A stretch of DNA of 7,603 nt from NCBI GenBank assembly GCA_003565035.1, contig PXDP01000279.1:1-7603 (forward strand). Direction: 5' to 3'. This stretch comes from PVC group bacterium. GTDB lineage: Bacteria; Verrucomicrobiota; Kiritimatiellia; SS1-B-03-39; UBA6053. The position numbers and the translations under genes were made by a program. Below the pieces are notes generated by a model. That model searched no databases. It saw only the letters and a program-made list of their open reading frames with translations, and was not told the origin of the DNA. This document shows, piece by piece, positions 1 to 5,932 of this stretch; position 1 is the stretch's first letter, and the number at the start of each line of letters is the position of its first letter.

Positions 1-419
1 AAGGCAAACGGGAAAAGAATCCAGTAAAGCAGACCGCAAACCGGCAGGAGGGTCAGCGTAATGCGGTCGGCATAGTGTTCGGCGACAACCCCGGGAACAG
101 TCCGGGTCAGGGCGATGTTTAACAGGGTGTACAAGCCCACAATCAGAAGCCCGAACACGTCCGGGACCAGGTGCTCATTGAAAAGCGTGACCGAGGCCCA
201 TATGGTGGCAATCTGGCAGCAGACCGCCAGAAGGGTAATGACGGAAATAATTTCCATCCACTTTTTGCCCCAGCGTTTTTCCGCGCGGGCGAATTTGGGC
301 TGTTTTTCCGAAAGCCGCGCGAGACCGGCTTCGCCGCTGAATCGCAGGGATCTCAGGAGGGTGTTAAATGCGCCCGCACCCATCAGGGTGATGATGGAAA
401 GACCAAGCAGTGAGTTCAT
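1..419 (-). CDS. CNNM/DUF21-domain membrane protein (HlyC/CorC family), N-terminal part only
   Basis: The reading frame starts at the ATG at 419-417 and stays open to the window edge, giving 139 residues with no stop. Hydrophobic segments lie at about residues 1-20, 56-82, 87-106 and 122-139. Between the third and fourth is a polar stretch, RTVPGVVAEHYADRITL, which resembles the segment after the third helix in CNNM (DUF21) domains (the P-x-x-x-A-x-x-x-A-x-x-I-x-L pattern). Full-length family members carry a CBS pair and a CorC/HlyC C-terminal domain and are linked to magnesium/cobalt export or cation homeostasis; those parts would lie outside the window. The start codon overlaps the ybeY stop (ATGA) and has no clear Shine-Dalgarno, so translational coupling to ybeY is likely. 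CNNM/HlyC-type genes often sit beside ybeY, which supports the call. The family assignment is from pattern only and moderately sure; another polytopic membrane protein is possible. Confidence 0.6.
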   Translation of the reverse strand, partial: MNSLLGLSIITLMGAGAFNTLLRSLRFSGEAGLARLSEKQPKFARAEKRWGKKWMEIISVITLLAVCCQIATIWASVTLFNEHLVPDVFGLLIVGLYTLLNIALTRTVPGVVAEHYADRITLTLLPVCGLLYWILFPFA

Positions 420-877
420 TGAAAGAAAGGGCCGACCAGATTCAGGGATTCCGCTTTTTTGACCCACGCGGATTCCAGGCGGAGCATGGCACGCTTGCGT
501 TCGGGCGTGTCGTCCTCGGCGCCGGTTAAATGATGACAGCCATGCGCCAGATACAGGGCCAGCTCATGGTCGGGGGAGGTGCGCAGCAGCCCTTCCTCCC
601 GGGCCTGGAGCACATTGAGAATGATCTCGCCGGTGTCCCCGGTCTCGTTGCCGCTGTCGGGATAAGCGAAACTGATGACGTCGGTGACACGGTCTTTCCC
701 GAACCATTGTTGGTTCAGTGCCCGGATGCTGTCGTCGGTGAGGACGATCGACAGTTCGGTCCATTTGAATTCTTTGCGGAGGCGCTGGACGCGTTCCATA
801 ATCCAGTGGGCATACTGCCGCAGCGTATCCTCGTTTACCGACAGTTGATCCTGCGTGTTTGTGATATCAATGTGCAT
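416..877 (-). CDS. ybeY: YbeY endoribonuclease / rRNA maturation factor
   Basis: This 153-residue protein has the usual length of YbeY, a cytoplasmic metal-dependent endoribonuclease involved in 16S rRNA 3'-end maturation and ribosome quality control. The N-terminal half contains the family segment RVTDVISFAYPD (about 63-74) followed by GDTGEIILN (80-88). The metal motif is HGCHHLTGAED: His112 and His116 match the first two ligands of the usual HGxLHLxGYDH, but the third position (122) is Asp rather than His, and the usual Tyr is Ala120. A conserved-looking Met/Glu helix (RAMLRLE, 129-135) follows. The start lies 2 nt after the pgpH stop and the stop overlaps the next start (ATGA), so it is an internal operon gene. 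No Shine-Dalgarno is visible, suggesting coupling. From memory, Asp in the third position also occurs in Bacteroidetes YbeY proteins, so it is probably a natural variant rather than loss of function. Confidence 0.9.
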   Translation of the reverse strand: MHIDITNTQDQLSVNEDTLRQYAHWIMERVQRLRKEFKWTELSIVLTDDSIRALNQQWFGKDRVTDVISFAYPDSGNETGDTGEIILNVLQAREEGLLRTSPDHELALYLAHGCHHLTGAEDDTPERKRAMLRLESAWVKKAESLNLVGPFFQ

Positions 878-879
878 GA

Positions 880-3276
880 TTAAAGGGTTCCGGAGGCGGG
901 GAGTTTGGCGGCGGACGTCTCGGAGGTCCGGGTGTCCCCGTTCCCGGTTCCGGTTGTGGGGGACGCTTTGGGCTCCGCTTTCTCGGAGTCTTTCGGATAG
1001 GCAATGCGCCCGTGAAGCATGTTGTTGAGCGAAAAAATGAAGGATCGGCGGATTTGGGTGATTTCCGCCAGCGTCAATCCGCAGAAATCCAGTTGGCCGT
1101 CGTTGATTTTTTCGCGGATGATTTCATTCACCAGGCCTTCGATCTGTCCGGGTTTGTTTTTGTCGATGGTCCGGGACGCCGCCTCAATCGTGTCGGCAAT
1201 CAGGAGGATTCCCATTTCACGGGTTTTCGGCCGCGGTCCCGGATAGCGGTAATCCTCGGCGGTGACGTTTTCCTCATTCCGGGTGCGGGCGCGGTGATAA
1301 AAATATTGGATCACGCTGGTGCCATGATGCTGCTCGATTCCGTCGATGATGATGTGCGGCAGTTTGTAGCGGTGGGCAAGGCTTACACCCTCTTTCACAT
1401 GTGAAATCACAATCAGGCGGCTCATACTGGGAGAGAGGTCGTCGTGCGGGTTCTTGCGGTCGTGAATGTTTTCAATGAAAAACTCGGGTTTGGTCAGTTT
1501 CCCGATGTCATGATAATAGGCGCAAACGCGGACCAGCAGGTCGTTGGCGCCAATTTCGCGCGCCGCGGTCTGGGACAGATGGGCCACCATGAGGCTGTGA
1601 TGATAGGTGCCGGGCGCTTCCATGGCAAGCCGGGCCAGCAGGGGATGCCCCATGTCCGAAAGCTCAAGCAGACGGATGTCGGTCGTGACTTTAAAGAGAT
1701 ATTCAAACGGGGGGATCAGCAGCAGAACCAAAATGCTGCTGAGCAGGCCGGTTCCAAATGCCGCCAGCGCCTGCTGCGAAAGAATCAGCATGGGCACCTG
1801 TTCGCTGATGCTTACCGCGACAATCACCAGTGCTTTGATTCCGCCGATCCAAAGACCCGCCCGGAATAAATTTGAGCGCTTGTGAATGGAGCGTACGCAT
1901 ATCGCCGCCGTCAGCGTCAGAGCCAGCCCGGTGTAAAAAATCATCATGTCGATGTCATGCTCCAGGGCCACCACCAGACTGGAGGACACTCCCACCGCCA
2001 GCGCAAAGCGGGGACCGTGCAGAATGGTGGCCAGGAGCGGTGCCAGCGCCAGCGCCAACAGAGGCCGGATCATATGCCCGGGGATCAAATTGATATTGCC
2101 GGCCAAATACAAAACACCTTTGGCCATCAGCAGACTCAGCAATGTGAGCACCGCCCACAAAATCATTCGTCCGGGTTTCCGGGTGATCTCCGGTTGAAGC
2201 AGAATCATCAGCACCAGGCTCATGGCCAGTCCGGTCATCAGCAGAATCCCCCGGCTGGGCAGACGAACACGATCCGGATCGCTCTCCTGCAGGGACGCAA
2301 GTTCCTCCGAGTGGGAAATAAAATCCTGAATCATTTGCGCCGTGACCGGCCTGCGGGCCTGCATGATCATATCGCCGGGTCGGCGGGCGACCATCACCGG
2401 TTCCACCGCCTGGGCCGCCGCCGCCCGCGCCAGTTGAGTGGCCTGTGAATCGAAGGCCAGATTGGGCTCCAGAAACGCTTCAAACAGAATGCGCAGCGGC
2501 TCAATCCGGTTCTCCGGAAGTTCATGGACGCTGACCAACTCGTCCGCCGCCGCCCGGGCCGCTTCCGCCGGTGTCGGCAGCGCACGGAATTCACGCGGAG
2601 GCTGATTCCGTGAACCAATATGTACCGTCGGTGTGTTGACGCGCTCCTGAAACTGGCTTTCCCGGTCCCGGGAGGCAATCATGCCGCGGGACCAAAGCTG
2701 CTGGACTTGCCGGCGGATCGGTGCTGAGAGCAAGGTGAGATCCTCCTCAGTGAACACGACAGGAAACTGCGCCAACGAAGAGGGCAGGTTCTGAAAGTCG
2801 AGGAACTGCTGAAACGGATCGGGCGCAAGCAATGCGGGCGGATCAGAAGGGGGAGGGGTCTCTGCGGTTGGATCCTCCGCGGCTGCGGGTTGGCCCGGCG
2901 TGCGGAGGTGTTCACCAACATGCACCAGAAAACGGTCGAGATCACGCTCCCGGATCCGCAGGCGATCCATCTGAAGGGCCAGCACCGCCGGCACCTCATT
3001 AGCGATCCGGGCGCGGCGCGCCTCGGTGGCTTCGAGGTTTAGCGTGGTGTAATCCACCTCCGCCCAGACCGTAAACGGGGCAATCTGACCCGGAGTCAGA
3101 TCAGTCAGCACCGGACGTCCGCCAACATACAGCAAAGCCATGACGGCCTTCCAAAGCAGGGCAAACACCAGAATCACCTGAAGCGAGAGCACACGGTCTT
3201 TTCGTGTGGCCTGTTTTGTCCGCTGTTGAGTGCGTTTCTGACGGGATTTTGAAACGAGAGCTTTTTGATCGGTCAT
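880..3276 (-). CDS. pgpH: PgpH-type 7TM-HD cyclic-di-AMP phosphodiesterase
   Basis: This 798-residue membrane protein has the 7TMR-HDED / 7TMR-HD / HD layout of PgpH (YqfF), which hydrolyses c-di-AMP to pApA. A basic N-terminus is followed by TM1 (about 32-50), an extracytoplasmic domain (about 52-340), a cluster of hydrophobic helices (about 343-525) and a cytoplasmic HD domain (about 555-715). Expected metal and catalytic residues are visible: His560 in TYHHSLM, His589-Asp590 in YYHDIGK, His626 in ISHVKEG, His650-His651 in EQHHGTS and Asp695 in IADTIEAASR. The family signature NPHDDLSP (609-616) is also present. The extracytoplasmic domain holds a proline/acidic/alanine-rich stretch at about 127-155, and the tail after about 763 is low-complexity (Ser/Thr/Gly/Ala/Lys). 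The start overlaps the phoH stop (ATGA) with no Shine-Dalgarno. Family identity is certain; c-di-AMP specificity is taken from studied homologues. Confidence 0.95.
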   Translation of the reverse strand: MTDQKALVSKSRQKRTQQRTKQATRKDRVLSLQVILVFALLWKAVMALLYVGGRPVLTDLTPGQIAPFTVWAEVDYTTLNLEATEARRARIANEVPAVLALQMDRLRIRERDLDRFLVHVGEHLRTPGQPAAAEDPTAETPPPSDPPALLAPDPFQQFLDFQNLPSSLAQFPVVFTEEDLTLLSAPIRRQVQQLWSRGMIASRDRESQFQERVNTPTVHIGSRNQPPREFRALPTPAEAARAAADELVSVHELPENRIEPLRILFEAFLEPNLAFDSQATQLARAAAAQAVEPVMVARRPGDMIMQARRPVTAQMIQDFISHSEELASLQESDPDRVRLPSRGILLMTGLAMSLVLMILLQPEITRKPGRMILWAVLTLLSLLMAKGVLYLAGNINLIPGHMIRPLLALALAPLLATILHGPRFALAVGVSSSLVVALEHDIDMMIFYTGLALTLTAAICVRSIHKRSNLFRAGLWIGGIKALVIVAVSISEQVPMLILSQQALAAFGTGLLSSILVLLLIPPFEYLFKVTTDIRLLELSDMGHPLLARLAMEAPGTYHHSLMVAHLSQTAAREIGANDLLVRVCAYYHDIGKLTKPEFFIENIHDRKNPHDDLSPSMSRLIVISHVKEGVSLAHRYKLPHIIIDGIEQHHGTSVIQYFYHRARTRNEENVTAEDYRYPGPRPKTREMGILLIADTIEAASRTIDKNKPGQIEGLVNEIIREKINDGQLDFCGLTLAEITQIRRSFIFSLNNMLHGRIAYPKDSEKAEPKASPTTGTGNGDTRTSETSAAKLPASGTL

Positions 3277-4256
3277 AAGGATACGGGCGAGGGGGAGGGC
3301 TCGTCCCGGAGGGTTCGGTAGGCGCGGATAATCCGCTGCACCAGGGCATGGCGCACCACATCATCCTCGCTGAGCGGAATGAGGGAGATGCCCTGCGTGT
3401 TTTGCAGCGCGCGCGTGGCTTCACGCAGACCGGACCGTTTGTTATTCGGCAGGTCGATCTGGGTGATATCGCCGTTGACCACGCATTTGCTGTCATAGCC
3501 AATGCGGGTGAGGAACATCAGCATCTGCTCCTCAGTTGTGTTTTGCGCCTCATCCAGCAGAATGAAGCTTTGATTGAGTGTTCGGCCCCGCATGTAGGCC
3601 AGCGGGGCGACTTCGATGACGCCGCGTTCAATAAACTGAGCCACCGTGGCACCGTCAAGCATATCATGCAGTGCGTCATAGAGCGGGCGGAGATAGGGGA
3701 GAATCTTCTGTTGCAGATCCCCGGGCAGGAAGCCCAGGGCCTCACCCGCCTCCACGGCGGGGCGGGTAAGAATGATCCGGTTGACCTCACCCTTGAGCAA
3801 AGCCGAGACCGCCATGGCCATGGCCAGGTACGTTTTACCGGTGCCGGCCGGACCGAGACCAAACGTTACGTCGTGTGACTGAATGGCTTTCAGATAGTCC
3901 GCCTGTCCCAGTGTTTTTGGAAAGACCGGACGTTTGCCCTGCATGACCTCGATTTTGGTCCCCACCATCCGGCGGATTCCGTCCTCCCGGCCCTCCAGAA
4001 AGCGTTCAAGAATATAAAAGCGGGTAGGGCCCCTCAGATCCGCGCCTTCCGAGCGTGCGAAACGGAGCAAGTTGATAAAAGCGGTTACCCGGGTCAGGGA
4101 TTCTTCAGATTCGCCTGTAATTTTCACCCAATGGTCACGGGCCGTGCACTGGACAGCAAAGGATGTCTCCATAGCGCGAAGAAGACCGCCGCGCGGAGCC
4201 AGGATGTCCTCGCTTTCGCCCGGACCTGTAAAATAGAGTGTGGTTTCCACCGACAT
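3273..4256 (-). CDS. phoH: PhoH-like P-loop ATPase
   Basis: This is a 327-residue cytoplasmic PhoH-family protein (YbeZ type), a normal length. The N-terminal region (about 1-110) resembles the KH-like part of the family, with VKITGESEESLTRVTAFINLL at 44-64. The ATPase core has Walker A GPAGTGKT (135-142), ILTRPAVEAGEALGFLPGD (162-180), Walker B FILLDEAQN (231-239), VVNGDITQIDLP (259-270) and the late motif DVVRHALVQRII (299-310). YbeZ/PhoH proteins are ATPases linked to RNA metabolism and to YbeY, which is encoded two genes downstream here. The frame is open much further upstream, but that stretch runs through both tRNA genes, so the ATG at 4256-4254 is the sensible start. It begins only 17 nt after the end of tRNA-Leu and has no Shine-Dalgarno, which suggests transcription with the tRNAs and a very short leader after tRNA processing (inference). 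Confidence 0.95.
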   Translation of the reverse strand: MSVETTLYFTGPGESEDILAPRGGLLRAMETSFAVQCTARDHWVKITGESEESLTRVTAFINLLRFARSEGADLRGPTRFYILERFLEGREDGIRRMVGTKIEVMQGKRPVFPKTLGQADYLKAIQSHDVTFGLGPAGTGKTYLAMAMAVSALLKGEVNRIILTRPAVEAGEALGFLPGDLQQKILPYLRPLYDALHDMLDGATVAQFIERGVIEVAPLAYMRGRTLNQSFILLDEAQNTTEEQMLMFLTRIGYDSKCVVNGDITQIDLPNNKRSGLREATRALQNTQGISLIPLSEDDVVRHALVQRIIRAYRTLRDEPSPSPVSL

Positions 4257-4273
4257 AGAACTAAAGACAAATA

Positions 4274-4354
4274 TGGGCACGGTGGGAGTCGAACCCACAC
4301 GCCTCTCGGCACTGGAACCTAAATCCAGCGTGTCTGCCATTCCACCACGCGCCC
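4274..4354 (-). tRNA. tRNA-Leu, anticodon TAG
   Basis: A class II tRNA of 81 nt. The acceptor strands GGGCGCG (4354-4348) and CGTGCCC (4281-4275) pair with one G-U, with discriminator A at 4274. The T arm has stems GTGGG/CCCAC around TTCGACT. The anticodon stem CTGGA/TCCAG encloses loop TTTAGGT, giving anticodon TAG (4321-4319), which reads CUA-type leucine codons. The variable arm is a short hairpin, GCC-GAGA-GGC, as expected for Leu. CCA is not encoded: the discriminator is followed directly by TAT. It lies 21 nt downstream of tRNA-Lys and 17 nt upstream of phoH on the same strand. Confidence 0.95.
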
Positions 4355-4357
4355 ACC

Positions 4358-4369
4358 GCGCCAAGGCGC
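4358..4369. repeat. Small inverted repeat between the two tRNA genes
   Basis: GCGCC and GGCGC flank a 2-nt centre in the 21-nt spacer between tRNA-Lys and tRNA-Leu. In the tRNA-sense strand it is preceded, not followed, by a run of six T, so it does not read as an intrinsic terminator between the genes. It may fold in the precursor and help expose the processing sites, but the function is a guess. Confidence 0.4.
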
Positions 4370-4375
4370 AAAAAA

Positions 4376-4451
<76 letters not shown>

Positions 4452-4458
4452 GCGTCCG

Positions 4459-4487
4459 TATAAACATGAAAAGAGACCAGATGGCAA
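4459..4487 (-). promoter_or_regulatory. Possible sigma70-type promoter for the tRNA-phoH block
   Basis: On the minus strand TTGCCA (4487-4482, 5 of 6 to TTGACA) is followed after 17 nt by TTTATA (4464-4459), a weak -10. A GC-rich stretch CGGACGC separates it from the mature tRNA-Lys 5' end, as is common in stringently controlled tRNA promoters. The predicted start falls at about 4452-4451, leaving almost no 5' leader, which is unusual and lowers confidence. Confidence 0.35.
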
Positions 4488-4520
4488 GCTAATTTCGGAT
4501 TTTTTGCAAATTTTTGCCAT
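4481..4520. repeat. Inverted repeat ATGGCAA...TTGCCAT in the divergent intergenic region
   Basis: Seven-base arms at 4481-4487 and 4514-4520 are separated by 26 nt of AT-rich sequence in the 135-nt gap between tRNA-Lys and the transposase gene. The arms contain the two candidate -35 hexamers (TTGCCA), each facing its own gene. A second short inverted repeat, GCAAA/TTTGC at 4506-4517, overlaps the right arm. These could be an operator, or simply the two back-to-back -35 elements. Confidence 0.45.
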
Positions 4521-4541
4521 CAAAATAACAGGTATTTTAAT
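4514..4541 (+). promoter_or_regulatory. Possible sigma70-type promoter for the transposase gene
   Basis: TTGCCA (4514-4519, 5 of 6 to consensus) and TTTAAT (4536-4541, 5 of 6 to TATAAT) are 16 nt apart. Transcription would begin near 4548, giving a leader of about 39 nt before the ATG at 4587. This is by-eye consensus matching in AT-rich DNA, where false matches are common. Confidence 0.4.
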
Positions 4542-4575
4542 GAATTTTTTGCTTGAAATTGGCGATTTTATGGAT

Positions 4576-4580
4576 AGGAG
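4576..4580 (+). promoter_or_regulatory. Shine-Dalgarno AGGAG of the transposase gene
   Basis: AGGAG lies 6 nt before the ATG at 4587, an ideal spacing. It decides the start: a TTG at 4581 is in frame but directly abuts the AGGAG, so it could not use it. The neighbouring phoH, pgpH, ybeY and CNNM genes show no comparable site. Confidence 0.75.
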
Positions 4581-4584
4581 TTGC

Positions 4585-4596
4585 GAATGATCATTC
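4585..4596. repeat. 12-bp perfect palindrome over the transposase start codon
   Basis: GAATGATCATTC reads the same on both strands and contains the ATG (4587-4589). Its half GAATGAT is the core of the repeated words downstream of the same gene (5773-5909). A 12-bp palindrome is expected about twice by chance in a window this long, so only its placement and shared core make it notable. Autoregulatory binding or transcript folding over the start are possible but untested. Confidence 0.4.
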
Positions 4597-5783
4597 CATT
4601 GTCGTCGAAAATACCGGGGCCGATGTGGCCTTGTGTGGAGAAAATTGCTCAGAAGCGGGAGCGGGTGCTGCCGAAGGAGGGCGGGTATTTTGTGCATGTG
4701 ACGAGTCGCGTGCGGGGTCAGGCGTTTTTGCTGGAGGCGAAGGAGAAAGAGGCGTTCAGGGAGTTGGCGTTTCGATGGGCTGAGTTTTCAGGGATCACGG
4801 TGGTGACGTATTGCGTGATGTCGAATCATGTTCATCTGCTGCTGTGGGTTCCTGAGCGGGAGGCGGTGGATCATGATGAGGTTGTGCAGCGGTTGAAGCT
4901 TGTTTGGTCAAAAGACAAAGTGAAGCAGTGGTGTGCGTTTTATGATCTGCACAAGGAGGAGGATCAAAAGAAGCTGGATGCGCAGGTGACGGAGCGGATG
5001 GTTGATTTGCCGGAGTTTATGCGGGTGCTTAAGCATGGGTATACGCTGTGGTATAACCGTGCGCATGACTGCTCAGGGGCGTTCTGGGACGCTCGGTATC
5101 GGAGTGTGGTTGTGGAGGGGAATCCGCTGGCGCTGATGTCGGTTGCTGCATATGTGGACTTGAATCCGACCCGCGCGGGAATTGTTGAGGATCCAATGGC
5201 GTATCGGTGGAGTGGCTATGCGGCGGCGTGCGGAGGCGGGAAGGCGGAGCGGAAGGGGCTGGAGATGCTGGTGCGTCTGTCGCGGGGGTATTTGCCGCAT
5301 AAAGCGGAGCGGGTGCGGGGAGGGCAGTTGAAAGAGGAGCAGAAAAAAGAGGAAAAAACCCCAGGATCAGGGGATTGGCGGGCGATTGGGCCGCAGTTGG
5401 AAGCGGAGCGCCGGGAGCGAGCGGAACCGAAGAGCTGGGGGGATGTTCAGTCGGTATACCGGATTTGGCTGTATTCGAAAGGAGAGACGAAGGCGGATGT
5501 GGACCTGCTTCGGAAGAAGCTGCGGGAGCGGAAGGGCTTTGATGCGCTGGAGGTCATGGCCGAATTCGAGCGGATGGGGGAGGTGCCGATGGCCAGAATG
5601 TTGCGTCAGCGGGTGAAAACGTTCACGCGAGGAGCCGCAATCGGCGGGGAGGCGTTTTTGGGCCGAATGATGGCGGAGCATCGGGGGAGTTTTGGCAAAG
5701 ACCGGAAGTCAGCTGGGCGCAAATTACCGGGGAAAGACTGGCTTGGGTTGGAGGCGATGCGGGTACCGAAAGCGTCAGAATGA
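4587..5783 (+). CDS. RAYT-family (REP-associated, HUH/Y1) transposase with C-terminal extension
   Basis: This 398-residue protein belongs to the Y1/IS200-like RAYT group (COG1943 type), which cleaves and rejoins single-stranded DNA at repeat hairpins. The HUH motif is His81-Val-His83 in VMSNHVHLLLWVP. The likely catalytic tyrosine is Tyr189 in AAYVDLNPTRAG, which aligns by eye with Tyr115 in YIYINP of Escherichia coli TnpA(REP). GAFWDARYRSVVVE (164-177) and DPMAYRWSGY (202-211) are further family segments. It is longer than typical RAYTs: a charged insertion lies at about 105-142, and an extension of about 185 residues follows the core, ending in a family-like segment, ARMLRQRVKTFTRGAAIGGEAFL (336-358). 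No frameshift or stop interrupts it, and it has a good Shine-Dalgarno and a possible promoter. I see no IS ends around it. Its last codons lie inside the CAGAAT repeat. The product may be a domesticated single-copy transposase acting on those repeats (inference). Confidence 0.88.
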   Translation: MIIPLSSKIPGPMWPCVEKIAQKRERVLPKEGGYFVHVTSRVRGQAFLLEAKEKEAFRELAFRWAEFSGITVVTYCVMSNHVHLLLWVPEREAVDHDEVVQRLKLVWSKDKVKQWCAFYDLHKEEDQKKLDAQVTERMVDLPEFMRVLKHGYTLWYNRAHDCSGAFWDARYRSVVVEGNPLALMSVAAYVDLNPTRAGIVEDPMAYRWSGYAAACGGGKAERKGLEMLVRLSRGYLPHKAERVRGGQLKEEQKKEEKTPGSGDWRAIGPQLEAERRERAEPKSWGDVQSVYRIWLYSKGETKADVDLLRKKLRERKGFDALEVMAEFERMGEVPMARMLRQRVKTFTRGAAIGGEAFLGRMMAEHRGSFGKDRKSAGRKLPGKDWLGLEAMRVPKASE

Positions 5784-5909
5784 TGAAGGCAGAATGATTT
5801 TGGGCAGAATAATGAAGAATAGGTCAGAATGATTGACGTCAGAATGATGAAGGCAGAATGATTTTGGGCAGAATAATGAAGAATAGGTTAGAATGAATGA
5901 CGTCAGAAT
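5773..5909. repeat. Nested tandem repeat, 64-nt period built from CAGAATGAT-like words
   Basis: Copy 1 (5773-5836) and copy 2 (5837-5900) differ at only two positions (C/T at 5825/5889 and T/A at 5833/5897), and a 9-nt third copy follows (5901-5909). Within each period the word CAGAATGAT or a near variant starts at offsets of 14, 15, 20 and 15 nt, giving nine YAGAAT words from 5776 to 5904. Copy 1 also holds GTCA-GAATGAT-TGAC (5823-5837), a 4-bp stem with the core word in the loop, and the 8-bp palindrome TGACGTCA occurs at 5834-5841 and 5898-5905. The repeat starts within the last codons of the transposase and ends 23 nt before the stop of the convergent protease gene. A further 10-nt fragment, TTTTGGGCAG, sits at 5921-5930. 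No spacers are present, so it is not a CRISPR array. I see no intrinsic terminator in this 149-nt convergent gap. Confidence 0.9.
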
Positions 5910-5932
5910 ACTGTTGAACGTTTTGGGCAGCA

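Noticed and set aside
1882..2448. 188-residue plus-strand open frame opposite pgpH
   Set aside because: A Gln/His-rich translation antisense to the PgpH membrane domain; a shadow, with no family match.
4358..4375. GC-rich inverted repeat plus A/T run as an intrinsic terminator between the tRNAs
   Set aside because: On the tRNA strand the T run precedes the hairpin, and on the plus strand the hairpin is followed by A; neither order fits.
4581..4583. TTG as start of the transposase gene
   Set aside because: It directly abuts AGGAG, leaving no spacing; the ATG at 4587 is placed 6 nt after it.
5773..5909. CRISPR-like array
   Set aside because: Repeats are joined directly with no unique spacers, and no cas gene is nearby.
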